Notes: generated by a model not told the origin, from the sequence alone. Shown: positions 7,193-14,880, counted from the stretch's first letter. The stretch: DNA of 20,713 nt from Haloarcula sp. (GCA_028275075.1 JAQCNK010000117.1:1-20713), one strand, 5' to 3'. A program made the numbers and translations.

Positions 7193-8461
7193 TCACGCCG
7201 CTTGAACCCGGTGAACCGCACCGCCCGATTCCCCGGTCGAACAGACCAGGAGTTCACCCGTCGGCGTCCGGCCAAACGAAAGCACTTTCGACCCGATACC
7301 GGAGATGGGGGCCGCCTCCAGCGACCATCCATCGTCGTCTTCAGTAGCGACGAACAGCCGGCCGTCGGCGACGTAGTCGGCAAAGACATACCGCCCTTGC
7401 AAGGCCGGGATATCGTCGCCGTCGTAGATGTACCCGCCGATGACAGAAATGCCGGTGATGCCGTCACCGTTGTGGGGGTACTGGATGGCAGGGTTCAGAA
7501 GCGCCTCGCCGTCCGGCCCCGTTGTGGGACACTCCTCAGCCTGGAAGCAGGAGCGCCCCTCCCGGACGTTCCAGCCGTAGTTGCCACCCTTTTCGACGAT
7601 ATTTATTTCCTCGTACGCATTCTGGCCCACGTCGGCGACAAACAGCCGCCCTGCTGGTCCGAAGGAGAACCGCCAGGGGTTTCGGAACCCCCAGGCGTAG
7701 AGTTCGTCTAAACCGGGCTCGTCGACGAGTGGGTTGGTATCGGGGACAGCGTACGGGCGTTCGGTCTCTTCGCTGTCGATATCGATTCGAAGAAGGCTGC
7801 CCAGTAGATTCTCGGTGACGTCTTGTCCGTTCCCCCCATCAACGCCGTCGTACCAGTCGTCGACGTGGCCGTTGGCTTGGTCGTTGGCCGCGCCACCATC
7901 GCCGACGCCCACGTAGAGATAGCCGTCCGGCCCGAAACCGACGGCCCCAGCGTTGTGGTTCGCTTGGGGCTCAGGGATTTCGAGCAGCACACGTTCGCTG
8001 TCGGTATCGAGACGCCCGTCAGCGACCTGAAACTCCGAAAGGACGAACGTATGGGAGTAGTCCGAGGGCATCCGCTCGCGCAACGGTGCGCTGTAGCGGA
8101 CGTACATTCGACCCGAGCCGTCGTACTCCGGGTGGAGCGCAATACCGAGCAGTCCCTTCTCGCCGCCCGGTTCAGTCATCAGATCAGTCAGATCGGTGAC
8201 CGCCGAGGGTTCGGCGTTCGGGGCATCGAAGTACGACAGTTCCCCGAACTGATCGGCGACAAAGTACTCCTCGGCACCCGGAACGACCACGTCAACAGGA
8301 GCCTGGAGCCCTGTCGTGACGGGTGTACTTGCGAGTTCGGGCCCCTGAGGACTCCGTTCGGTCGCTGTCCGCTCGTCCGATTCCCCACGGCTACATCCTG
8401 CGATTGCGCCTGAGAGCGCAGTTCCGGTGACCGCCAGGAGTTGTCGTCTCGTTGCTCTCAT
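7193..8461 (-). CDS. Exported PQQ-dependent sugar dehydrogenase (GSDH family), lipoprotein
   Basis: A 422-residue member of the glucose/sorbosone dehydrogenase beta-propeller family, which oxidises aldose sugars outside the cell with pyrroloquinoline quinone. The N-terminus has a twin-arginine signal (RR at 5-6, RRQLLAVTG) ending in the lipobox SGAIAGC with C23, so it is probably Tat-exported and membrane-anchored. Family motifs are EKGLLGIALHPEY, QANHNAGAVGFGPDGYLY with the likely catalytic base H169, GVGDGG, WGFRNPWRFSF and GGNYGWNVREG. A region of low complexity (about 24-44) links the lipid anchor to the propeller. The promoter contains a DtxR-type iron-box-like repeat. No PQQ synthesis genes are present in this window, and the substrate is unknown. 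Confidence 0.87.
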   Translation of the reverse strand: MRATRRQLLAVTGTALSGAIAGCSRGESDERTATERSPQGPELASTPVTTGLQAPVDVVVPGAEEYFVADQFGELSYFDAPNAEPSAVTDLTDLMTEPGGEKGLLGIALHPEYDGSGRMYVRYSAPLRERMPSDYSHTFVLSEFQVADGRLDTDSERVLLEIPEPQANHNAGAVGFGPDGYLYVGVGDGGAANDQANGHVDDWYDGVDGGNGQDVTENLLGSLLRIDIDSEETERPYAVPDTNPLVDEPGLDELYAWGFRNPWRFSFGPAGRLFVADVGQNAYEEINIVEKGGNYGWNVREGRSCFQAEECPTTGPDGEALLNPAIQYPHNGDGITGISVIGGYIYDGDDIPALQGRYVFADYVADGRLFVATEDDDGWSLEAAPISGIGSKVLSFGRTPTGELLVCSTGESGGAVHRVQAA

Positions 8462-8467
8462 TGCGGA

Positions 8468-8490
8468 TTAGGCTTGCCTAAAAGCATAAA
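8468..8490 (-). promoter_or_regulatory. TATA box plus DtxR-type iron-box-like operator
   Basis: On the minus strand the TATA-like TTTATGC (8484-8490) is followed by TTAGGCAAGCCTAA (8468-8481), an inverted repeat with 6-bp arms and a 2-base centre. The repeat lies 7-20 bases before the sugar dehydrogenase ATG, between TATA and the predicted leaderless start site. A bound repressor would block initiation. TTAGG...CCTAA half-sites are typical of DtxR/IdeR/SirR iron or manganese regulators. The regulator itself is not encoded in this window. Confidence 0.6.
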
Positions 8491-8569
8491 CTCCTGTCGG
8501 TATACTACTGATCCTACCAGTCGGAAGCGCCCGATGGGTCCGTGACGTAGCGACGGGTCTTCCATACAG

Positions 8570-8575
8570 TTATAT
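8570..8575 (+). promoter_or_regulatory. TATA-like box of the duplicated-domain protein
   Basis: TTATAT lies 23-28 bases before the GTG start at 8598. This supports that start as leaderless. Confidence 0.5.
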
Positions 8576-8597
8576 CCGATAGCGCTCTAGGAACCGT

Positions 8598-9320
8598 GTG
8601 ACACAGTGTCCACCGGTTGCTCCGACCGACGTGACGGCGGTCACAGAGCAGCGAGACGACCTTGTCGCAGCGGTCCGGGACCACGCGGGACAGATAGCGT
8701 ACCGGCTGGCCCGGCTTCAGGGCGGCGACTACGGCTCGGCGACTATCGAGACGGCCCGGGGCGAGTGGACAGTGAAGTACGAGGGCGGCGACCTGGAGTA
8801 TCTTCGCTACGACCCGGGTCGTGGCGGGGAGATATACGTCATCTCGACCAAGCAACCGCCCGAACCCGCGGCATTGGCGGACGCGCTCGAAGACTACGAC
8901 GCGTTCGTCGCCGGGTTTAACGAGTTCGTCGCGACCAACCAGGGCGTGCTCGATGACGTGACGACGGACTTTCCCGAAGTCGAGACCACTGGCGGGGTAG
9001 TCGCTGAGCGCGACCGTGTGCTCGGACAGGTGCGGGAAGTCTGTGACAGAATCGCCCGACAGCTCCGGCGCTACGAGGGCGGTGACTACGGGACCTTCAC
9101 CGAACGTGTCGAGGGGACCCGGTGGGAACTGAAATGGGATCAGGACGGGGCATCGTACCTCCGAGTTGGTGGCACCGGCGGGCTGTATCTCCTCTCGCAG
9201 TACGAACCCCCGTCTGCGGTCGACATCCACGAGTACGCGCCGCTCTTTCCGGCCTTCGTCACAGCCTACAACGACCACGTCGCGGGGCTTGAATCCGATC
9301 TGGAGACCATCGAGCTGTGA
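8598..9320 (+). CDS. Hypothetical protein with two tandem homologous domains
   Basis: A 240-residue acidic protein I do not recognise by name. It consists of two related halves, about residues 15-121 and 135-237. The anchor GGDYG occurs at 42-46 and 161-165. Each half then shows a WT/WE strand (EWTVKY, RWELKW), a YLR segment, a G-rich turn followed by IYVIS or LYLLS, a QPP/EPP segment, and a helix ending F..F...N or F..AYNDH. No signal peptide or membrane segment is visible. The GTG start has a TATA-like box at the leaderless distance. The methyltransferase gene follows after 50 bases on the same strand but has its own promoter-like box. Function unknown. Confidence 0.82.
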   Translation: MTQCPPVAPTDVTAVTEQRDDLVAAVRDHAGQIAYRLARLQGGDYGSATIETARGEWTVKYEGGDLEYLRYDPGRGGEIYVISTKQPPEPAALADALEDYDAFVAGFNEFVATNQGVLDDVTTDFPEVETTGGVVAERDRVLGQVREVCDRIARQLRRYEGGDYGTFTERVEGTRWELKWDQDGASYLRVGGTGGLYLLSQYEPPSAVDIHEYAPLFPAFVTAYNDHVAGLESDLETIEL

Positions 9321-9342
9321 GCCGGCCGTCGTGTCGGTAGAG

Positions 9343-9348
9343 CTATAC
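9343..9348 (+). promoter_or_regulatory. TATA-like box of the methyltransferase
   Basis: CTATAC lies 23-28 bases before the GTG at 9371, within the 50-base gap to the preceding gene. Confidence 0.4.
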
Positions 9349-9370
9349 GCGGTCGTCTCCGCATCCAAAC

Positions 9371-9994
9371 GTGAACGCTAATGATGTCCGGGACGCATGG
9401 GCCGACCGGTCCGGCGAATACTCGCCGACGTACTACGCCCACTACGGTCCGGACGAGACGAGTGAGTTGGTGCGGTCGAAGATAGCGACACACTGCGGCG
9501 AAGACGCGCATATACTTGAAGTGGGCTGTGGCGTTGGCCGTCACCTTGCTGCGTTCGCCGACGCCGGGTTCACAGAGCTCTCCGGGGTCGATCTCAACGC
9601 AGACGCACTCGCGGTGTTGCGTGAGAAATACCCGGAGCTGGCGGCCGTCGGCCAGTTCCACGCCGCCACCATCGAGGCCTATCTCGAAGGGGTCGACACG
9701 GACGCGTTCGACGCCGTCTTTTCGGTTGAGACACTCCAGCACATTCATCCGGACGAGACCTGGGTGTTCGAGGAACTGGCGCGGGTCACCGACGACATGC
9801 TCGTCACCGTGGAAAACGAGAGCGGCGAGCGAGGGACCGTCAACCACGTCGACGACAAGTTGCCGCTGTACTACCGGGACTGGCAGCGCGTTTTCACCGA
9901 CCTCGGGTTCGAGCAGCTCGAAACGGTAGAGCGGAAACGAGATACGGTTCGTTTCTTCCGGGCTGATACTGCCGGCTGTACCACCCTGGAATAG
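9371..9994 (+). CDS. Class I SAM-dependent methyltransferase
   Basis: A 207-residue Rossmann-fold methyltransferase. Motif I is ILEVGCGVGRH (48-58). The acidic residue after strand 2 is D74 in LSGVDLNADAL. The strand-4 region reads FDAVFSVETLQHIHPD, and the late part has a strand with LGFEQLETVERKR. The fold is of the Methyltransf_11/25 type. These act on small molecules or lipids; the substrate cannot be read from sequence. The start is GTG at 9371 with GCTATAC about 23-28 bases upstream, consistent with its own leaderless promoter. All core motifs are intact. Confidence 0.85.
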   Translation: MNANDVRDAWADRSGEYSPTYYAHYGPDETSELVRSKIATHCGEDAHILEVGCGVGRHLAAFADAGFTELSGVDLNADALAVLREKYPELAAVGQFHAATIEAYLEGVDTDAFDAVFSVETLQHIHPDETWVFEELARVTDDMLVTVENESGERGTVNHVDDKLPLYYRDWQRVFTDLGFEQLETVERKRDTVRFFRADTAGCTTLE

Positions 9995-10035
9995 GCACAC
10001 AACTATTCACCCTGCGACCCAACGTCAGCCCGAAA

Positions 10036-10923
10036 ATGTACGACCACATGCTCGTGCCGACCGACGGGAGCGAACATTCCGACCGCGCGGTCGATCACGC
10101 GAAGCTGCTAGCCGAGGCGTTCGACGCGACACTCCACCTGTTCAGGGTCGTTGATATCGAAGCGACTGCGGGCCCGTTCTCGGCGGGTGGGGTCGACGAC
10201 GGGTACGTCGAGCAGCACACGGCCGACGAACGCGAGGCACTGGCCGAACAGCAAGCCACGCTGTCGGAGTCGATACAGGTCGAGGCGACGGTGACGACGG
10301 GCAACCCGGGCAATGAGATACTAGAACACGTCCGCGAGAACGACATCGATCTCATCGTGATGGGGACACACGGTCGGAGTGGCCTGCAACGGTATCTGAC
10401 CGGCAGCGTAGCCGAGCGTGTGTTGCGACTCGCCCCGGTCCCCGTACTGACGGTACGAGCGACGGAAGCCAGCGCGGTAGGCAGCGGCTACGGCAGGATT
10501 CTCGTACCGACCGACGGGAGCGAGCGGGCGGCGGCCGCGGTGGCCCACGCCGTGGCAATCGCCGACATCTACGGAGGGACCGTCCACGCTGTCAACGTCG
10601 TCAACGTTGGCGACGTCGCGACGGGCGCGGAAGTCGGGGTTCCGGAGAAGTTCTTGCAAGAACTCGAAGCCAGCGGCAGCGAGGCCACCGAATCTGTCGC
10701 GGACGAAGCCAGATCGGCCGGTGTGGATGTCAGTACCGAGGTGCTGACGGGGCGGCCCAAACACGAGCTGTTGACCTACATCGGCGATCATGACATCGCC
10801 TTGGTGGTAATGGGGACCCACGGCCGAACAGGGCTCGACCGGGTCCTGCTCGGGAGCACCGCCGAAGCGCTGGTCAGGCGGGCCGAGGTACCGCTACTGA
10901 CCGTAAGCGAAGGGGAAGCGTAA
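10036..10923 (+). CDS. Tandem universal stress protein (two UspA domains)
   Basis: A 295-residue cytosolic protein with two UspA domains, about 1-141 and 151-292. Both begin with an LVPTDGSE phosphate-proximal motif (6-13 and 156-163). Both keep the ATP-binding signature G-x2-G-x9-G-S: GTHGRSGLQRYLTGS (110-124) and GTHGRTGLDRVLLGS near residue 260. Both domains therefore probably bind ATP. Tandem UspA proteins are common in haloarchaea and respond to stress such as starvation or salt shifts. The ATG follows the methyltransferase stop by about 40 bases. A stable hairpin lies directly after the stop. Confidence 0.9.
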   Translation: MYDHMLVPTDGSEHSDRAVDHAKLLAEAFDATLHLFRVVDIEATAGPFSAGGVDDGYVEQHTADEREALAEQQATLSESIQVEATVTTGNPGNEILEHVRENDIDLIVMGTHGRSGLQRYLTGSVAERVLRLAPVPVLTVRATEASAVGSGYGRILVPTDGSERAAAAVAHAVAIADIYGGTVHAVNVVNVGDVATGAEVGVPEKFLQELEASGSEATESVADEARSAGVDVSTEVLTGRPKHELLTYIGDHDIALVVMGTHGRTGLDRVLLGSTAEALVRRAEVPLLTVSEGEA

Positions 10924-10925
10924 AA

Positions 10926-10960
10926 CACCCAGTCTCAGAGTGAGTCTCTGGCGCTGGGTG
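10926..10960 (+). terminator. Two-part hairpin after the UspA gene
   Basis: CACCCAG (10926-10932) pairs with CTGGGTG (10954-10960). Inside it, CAGAG (10936-10940) pairs with CTCTG (10946-10950) around a TGAGT loop, with a 3x3 internal loop between. The structure starts 2 bases after the TAA. It may end the UspA transcript or protect its 3' end. Confidence 0.4.
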
Positions 10961-11021
10961 ACTCGTCTATCTCACCACGGAGAAACGCTGCTACTGACGG
11001 CATGTCCGGCGACGGGGAAAT

Positions 11022-12944
11022 CTAGACGAAGCGGAACGTCTCTAAGTTCTTGGGATTGAACGTCCGCATGTTGAACTTCTGGTACAGTGCCGAGGAGAGC
11101 TGGTTGGTCGAGCTCTCGTCACCGTGGACACAGAGCACTTTCTCGGGACGAGGATGCATCGTCTCGACGAACGTCTCCAGACCCTGTCGGTCGGCGTGGC
11201 CGGAGAACCCGTCGACGGTCTCGACCTCCATGTTCAGGCTCACGCGCTCGGCCCGCGGGCCGCTCTTGTCCGACATGGTGATCTCGTCCTGGCCGCGCTG
11301 AATCTGGCGTCCCAGCGTCCCCTCGGCCTGGTAACCGACAAAGGCCATCGTGTTGTCCGGGTCCCCGCCCAGCAGGCGGAGCCAGGACATGACGGGCCCG
11401 CCAGTGACCATCCCCGACGTGGTGAGGATGATCGCCGGTTCCTCGTCGACGATGTCTTGGCGCATCTCCTCGCCGCCATCGACCTGCTGGAACTGGTCGG
11501 CGAGGAACGGATTATCGTCGTCGTAGAGGATTCGTTCGCGGAGACTCTCGCGTAGATACTCCGGATAGGCTGTGTGGATGGCCGTCGCCTCACGGATCAT
11601 TCCGTCCAGATACACCGGCATCGTCGGGATATCCCCCGACGACATCGCCTCCTCGAGGACGAGCATCAGTTCCTGAGAGCGGCCAACGGCGAAGGCGGGA
11701 ATCAGTATCTTTCCCTCCTTCTCGTGGGCCTCGTTGATGACGCGTTTGAGGACGCGCTCGGAGTCCTCCTGATCGGTCTGATAGTCGTTTTTGCCGCCGT
11801 AGGTAGATTCGAGGATGAGCGACTCCACGCGCGGGAAGTCGTTGACCGCGCCGTCAAGCAGGCGCGTGTCCTTGTAGTGGATATCCCCGGAGAAGGCGAC
11901 GTTGTAGCGGCCCTCGCCGATGTGGAAGTGACACACCGCAGAGCCGAGGATGTGACCGGCGTTGTGCATGGTGAGTTTGATATCCGGGGCGATGTCGGTC
12001 ACGTTGCCAAAGTCCAGCGGAATCGTGTGTTTCAGGGCATCACGGACCTGCTGACTCTCATAGGGTGGAGCACGCCCCTCTTTAGCGGCCACGTCGAGAT
12101 AGTCCAACTGCAACAGTCCCATCAGGTCCCGTGTCGGCGCAGTGGTGTAGATAGGGCCGTCGTAGCCGTATTTGAACAGAATCGGGAGGAGCGCGGAGTG
12201 GTCCAAGTGGGCGTGGGTCAGGACGACGGCGTCGATTGAGTTCGGCCCGGCGGCAAGGGCTTCGGGGACCTGCAGATAGGGCACTTCACCCGGCGCGCCG
12301 GGCTTGTCGCCACAGTCGATGAGGATGCGCGATTCGGGAGTTGAAAGGATGAACGCGGCCCGACCGACCTCACGACAGCAGCCAAGCGTCGTCAGCCGGA
12401 CCCAGTCGTCGTCGGCAGTTTGTGGGCGGTTGATGTGGCGGCCGACCCGCTCTAGGATATCCCGGCGTTCGTTGCGCTCCTGTTTCAGGAAGTTCCGGAC
12501 GTTCGAGACGGTGTTGGACTCCATCGGCGGCGTCCTGACCACCTCGGGCGTCCAGCCGACGTTCGCGGAGATTTGGTCCAGTGTCTCGCCGTGGCGGCCG
12601 ATGACCCGGCCCGGTTTCTCGGCCTCGATGAACACCTCACCCGTATCTCGGTCGAAATCCAGGTTCTTGACGCCGGCATCCTCGGGGATGGTGTCCTCGA
12701 TGATAGCCTCGGCCTCCGCTTGTGGAACGAGGGCGTCCTGGGTCGGACGGACGTTGATGCGTTTTCGCAGTGTCTGTGCCAAGTTCGGAACGATCCCGTC
12801 ACGCGTGGCGACCTCCTTGGCCTCCGGCGTGTAGATAACGAGTTCCGGTCCCTCGAACGAGACAGATGCGATTGTGATATCTTCGGGCGTCTCCGCCTCG
12901 ACCTGTGCCTTGATCTTCTCTAAGGTCTCGTCTGCAGTACTCAT
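11022..12944 (-). CDS. fttA: FttA / aCPSF1, archaeal KH plus beta-CASP ribonuclease and termination factor
   Basis: A 640-residue member of the archaeal CPSF1 family, the metallo-beta-lactamase/beta-CASP nuclease shown in other archaea to cleave nascent RNA and drive transcription termination. N-terminal KH-like domains include an RNA-binding GRHG loop at 116-119 (PGRVIGRHGETLDQI). The metallo-beta-lactamase core follows, with the Zn-binding HAHLDH at 244-249, then GHILGSAVCHFHIG and AFSGDIHY. The beta-CASP part has ESTYGG, and the late His motif is in VHGDES. All catalytic motifs are intact. The ATG at 12944 (MSTADETLEK) matches the family N-terminus; an in-frame 44-residue upstream extension has the wrong composition. 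It is divergent from the DUF5786 gene. Confidence 0.93.
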   Translation of the reverse strand: MSTADETLEKIKAQVEAETPEDITIASVSFEGPELVIYTPEAKEVATRDGIVPNLAQTLRKRINVRPTQDALVPQAEAEAIIEDTIPEDAGVKNLDFDRDTGEVFIEAEKPGRVIGRHGETLDQISANVGWTPEVVRTPPMESNTVSNVRNFLKQERNERRDILERVGRHINRPQTADDDWVRLTTLGCCREVGRAAFILSTPESRILIDCGDKPGAPGEVPYLQVPEALAAGPNSIDAVVLTHAHLDHSALLPILFKYGYDGPIYTTAPTRDLMGLLQLDYLDVAAKEGRAPPYESQQVRDALKHTIPLDFGNVTDIAPDIKLTMHNAGHILGSAVCHFHIGEGRYNVAFSGDIHYKDTRLLDGAVNDFPRVESLILESTYGGKNDYQTDQEDSERVLKRVINEAHEKEGKILIPAFAVGRSQELMLVLEEAMSSGDIPTMPVYLDGMIREATAIHTAYPEYLRESLRERILYDDDNPFLADQFQQVDGGEEMRQDIVDEEPAIILTTSGMVTGGPVMSWLRLLGGDPDNTMAFVGYQAEGTLGRQIQRGQDEITMSDKSGPRAERVSLNMEVETVDGFSGHADRQGLETFVETMHPRPEKVLCVHGDESSTNQLSSALYQKFNMRTFNPKNLETFRFV

Positions 12945-13100
12945 GAATGTGGGAAAGCGACGATTGGAGATTCGGCCGTCGGAAAACGAACGGCTATCGA
13001 GTGTCGTTACGTAACCGCAAGAGAACCACAGATAAGAAACTTCCCCTCGGGGAGCCTGGCTGTCAGGTAATACCACGGCTCGAAAGACAGCTACCGAGCG

Positions 13101-13107
13101 ATTTTAG
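13101..13107 (+). promoter_or_regulatory. TATA-like box of the DUF5786 gene
   Basis: ATTTTAG lies 25-31 bases before the ATG at 13132, as for a leaderless transcript. Confidence 0.45.
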
Positions 13108-13131
13108 TGGTCGACGGTATGTATGATAGAT

Positions 13132-13302
13132 ATGGGTTTTGGTAGCTACGACGAGTCCGAGCAGAAGGACCAAGACGTGGATGCGGATGACAGCGAGGGT
13201 GTCGCCGTCCACGAAAACGAGCACGACGGCGATGTCTCCTTCGAAGTCGAGGGATCGACCGAGGATCTGGTCGGCAAACTCGGCGAAATGAGAGAGGACT
13301 AA
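13132..13302 (+). CDS. DUF5786 family micro-protein
   Basis: A 56-residue, highly acidic protein starting MGFGSYDESEQ and ending LGEMRED. The N-terminal MGFGSYDESEQ block is the signature of the haloarchaeal DUF5786 family. A strongly acidic middle (DVDADDSEG) is followed by a short VHENEHDGDVSFE strand and an amphipathic helix EDLVGKLGEM. Function unknown; no cysteines or membrane segment. It is divergent from fttA, with 187 bases between the starts, and has its own TATA-like box. An ATG 13 bases upstream is in another frame and leads nowhere. Confidence 0.8.
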   Translation: MGFGSYDESEQKDQDVDADDSEGVAVHENEHDGDVSFEVEGSTEDLVGKLGEMRED

Positions 13303-13413
13303 CCCCTCTGGACGCCGAAGAAGGGTAGCGGTGTGAACACTACCGGCGGTGAGAAGTTGAGATCGTTCGCCGTCCCGCAGCAGCGATAGCACGACGACGG
13401 ACAGCCGACAGTA

Positions 13414-13752
13414 TCAGGCGTTCAACTTTTCGGCCAGGTCACCGTTATCATCGAGCTGTTCGAGGATGTCGCTACCGCCGACGAACTCCCCGTCGACGAA
13501 CGTCTGTGGGATCGTCTCGCGACCGCTGTACTCCGAGAGCGCCTCTCGGTAGGCATCCGTGGCTGTCAGGACGTTCACCGTCGCAATCTCGTCGCGGTAC
13601 TGCCCGATGAGTCCAAGCGCTTTGCGTGAGTAGCCACACTGTGGCATCATCTCGGTCCCCTTCATGAACAGGGCGACCTCGTTGTTCTCTATTGTCTCCT
13701 CAACATCCGCGTGGGCCTCTTCAGGCGAGCGTGTCTCCGGTTCGAAGCTCAT
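13414..13752 (-). CDS. Monothiol glutaredoxin (Grx4/GrxD type)
   Basis: A 112-residue thioredoxin-fold protein. It has the monothiol active site CGYS at 39-42 preceded by the GSH/Fe-S-proximal K31 (FMKGTEMMPQ), the cis-proline motif IPQTFVDGEF with P82, and GGSDIL at 92-97. Most family members have CGFS; here phenylalanine is replaced by tyrosine. Monothiol glutaredoxins carry and transfer [2Fe-2S] clusters and sense iron status, often as a complex with BolA. The bolA-like gene lies just upstream on the same strand, 98 bases away, supporting that role. Many haloarchaea use gamma-glutamylcysteine instead of glutathione, so the thiol ligand may differ. Confidence 0.87.
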   Translation of the reverse strand: MSFEPETRSPEEAHADVEETIENNEVALFMKGTEMMPQCGYSRKALGLIGQYRDEIATVNVLTATDAYREALSEYSGRETIPQTFVDGEFVGGSDILEQLDDNGDLAEKLNA

Positions 13753-13850
13753 GGCTGCCCATTGTGCGCCAGCAGTGAAATGCGTACCGCTGGGCGCACG
13801 TACTGATACTGGTAGCCCGTTGCAATCGACCGTCCCAGCCTACGGCACGA

Positions 13851-14084
13851 TCATTCCGGTGTACTGGTGGTCAGTTCGATGGCGTGGATGTCGCGCGTGA
13901 GGTGCTCGCCCAACGCATCGTGGACGAGTTGGTGCTGGTCGACGAGGGACTTCCCCTCGAAAGCCGTTGCGACCACGTCGACCGCGTAGTGGCTGTCGTC
14001 GTCCGGATCACGAGGCGTAGTCACCGTCGCTGTCGCATCCGGGATCTCCCGTTCGATGAGGGCCGCGACTTCGTCTGCATCCAT
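13851..14084 (-). CDS. bolA: BolA-family protein
   Basis: A 77-residue protein starting MDADEVAALI. It has the BolA class II KH-like fold: an N-terminal helix (LIEREIPDATATV), a strand with HYAVDVVATAFEGKS, and the family motif SLVDQHQLVHDALGEHL followed by DIHAIELTT. The histidines H46-H53 region and the later HAIEL histidine are the usual cluster or metal ligands in BolA-glutaredoxin complexes. With the adjacent monothiol glutaredoxin it probably forms an iron-sulfur handling pair. The ATG at 14084 is followed by an aspartate-rich start typical of halophiles. Upstream is GC-rich with only a weak GTTTTC box. Confidence 0.86.
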   Translation of the reverse strand: MDADEVAALIEREIPDATATVTTPRDPDDDSHYAVDVVATAFEGKSLVDQHQLVHDALGEHLTRDIHAIELTTSTPE

Positions 14085-14196
14085 ACTCCGGGCAACGCCG
14101 CGGGCGAGGAAAACAGTTGGGCTCTCGGTTCTGATCAGGATATGTATCGGCGATCTTGAATCTGTCTCGTTCCAGTCGAACGGGATCCCGTGGGTG

Positions 14197-14256
14197 GATT
14201 TGTCGGCCCCGAACCGGGCAAATCACCGGGGAATCGGGACAACAGTTCGTATGACT
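14197..14256 (-). repeat. Dispersed stem-loop element, copy B
   Basis: GATTTGTCGG (14197-14206) pairs with CCG-G-GCAAATC (14214-14224) around a 7-base loop, with one bulged G and one T-G wobble. The tail CACCGG, AATCG, ACAAC, CGTATGA matches copy A at 2715-2758 in 34 of 44 positions. Position 6 of the stem is T-A in copy A and G-C here, a compensatory change. The element abuts the stop of the CoA-binding gene and lies about 113 bases before the bolA start. Confidence 0.6.
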
Positions 14257-14666
14257 CACCCCAGCAACGACTGGTGAGTCGGTTTCATACAGCGGTCCTG
14301 GACGACGCGTCGGCCGGCTGCCTCAGCCCGTGCCACGGACTCGTCGTCGCGGATGCCCAGCTGGAGCCAGATAGCTGCGTCCTCGTCACGCGCGAGCGCC
14401 GCGTCGACGATGTCGGCCACCTCATCTGACGGACGGAACACGTCGACGATGTCAATCTCGCCAGGGACATCGGCCAGACTGTCGTAACACTCGCGTCCGA
14501 ATATCTCATCGGCGAACGGGTTGACAGGGACGACATCGTACCCCTGGTCGAGGAGGTACTTCGGTATCTCGTGGGCGGCTTTGCCGGGCGTCGTCGAGCA
14601 GCCGACGACTGCGACGCGTTCCCGCGCGAGTATCTCCCGGAGTTCTGCGGCGTCGGTAATTGGCAT
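14256..14666 (-). CDS. CoA-binding domain protein (YccU-like)
   Basis: A 136-residue protein with a CoA-binding Rossmann-type fold. It begins MPITDAAELREIL. The nucleotide-binding motif is VAVVGCSTTPGKAAHEIPKYL (about 18-38), followed by VVPVNPFADEIFG, the DIVDVFRPSDEV strand-turn segment and the C-terminal DRCMKPTH motif, with a conserved-type cysteine before KxxH. These signatures match the small single-domain CoA_binding family. Its ligand and reaction are not established; some relatives bind CoA. The ATG at 14666 fits the family length; an in-frame extension to 14771 is rejected as non-homologous. It is divergent from the TrmB-like gene. Confidence 0.86.
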   Translation of the reverse strand: MPITDAAELREILARERVAVVGCSTTPGKAAHEIPKYLLDQGYDVVPVNPFADEIFGRECYDSLADVPGEIDIVDVFRPSDEVADIVDAALARDEDAAIWLQLGIRDDESVARAEAAGRRVVQDRCMKPTHQSLLG

Positions 14667-14880
14667 ACAAAATATTGTTACCAAACGTCCAAAATCATTT
14701 CGATCTATAGGACTGATGGGCCGGTAGACCTGATAAGCGGGCCGTTTCAAGCCTTTTACTCGAAAAATCACAATAGAAATATACCGGAGGCGAACCCACG
14801 CAGAAGTAGCGTGAGTCTACAGTTTGATACTGATCGAATCCGCTCCCGACACATCCTATTCGGGCAAGGAGATGCTTGCA
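14667..14880. promoter_or_regulatory. Divergent promoter region, CoA-binding / TrmB-like genes
   Basis: This 214-base AT-richer gap holds the outward promoters of two genes. For the plus strand, an AAATATA box near 14778-14784 would start a leader of about 75 bases ending in GGAG (14868-14871), 9 bases before the ATG at 14881. This is an unusual leadered gene with a Shine-Dalgarno site in this window. A small 5-bp inverted repeat (14797-14813) lies in the leader. The minus-strand promoter box is not clear. Confidence 0.35.

Noticed and set aside
8514..9368. A 284-codon minus-strand frame opposite the duplicated-domain protein
   Set aside because: The plus strand shows internal homologous repeats and a promoter at the right distance; the minus frame has neither.
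9266..10000. A 244-codon minus-strand frame opposite the methyltransferase
   Set aside because: The plus frame carries clear SAM-binding motifs; the minus frame has no domain signature.
12945..13076. A 44-residue N-terminal extension of FttA
   Set aside because: The extension is not acidic, does not resemble the family N-terminus, and the internal ATG gives the usual 640-residue length.
14667..14771. A 35-residue N-terminal extension of the CoA-binding protein
   Set aside because: The extension is basic and lies in the AT-rich promoter region; the family length fits the ATG at 14666.
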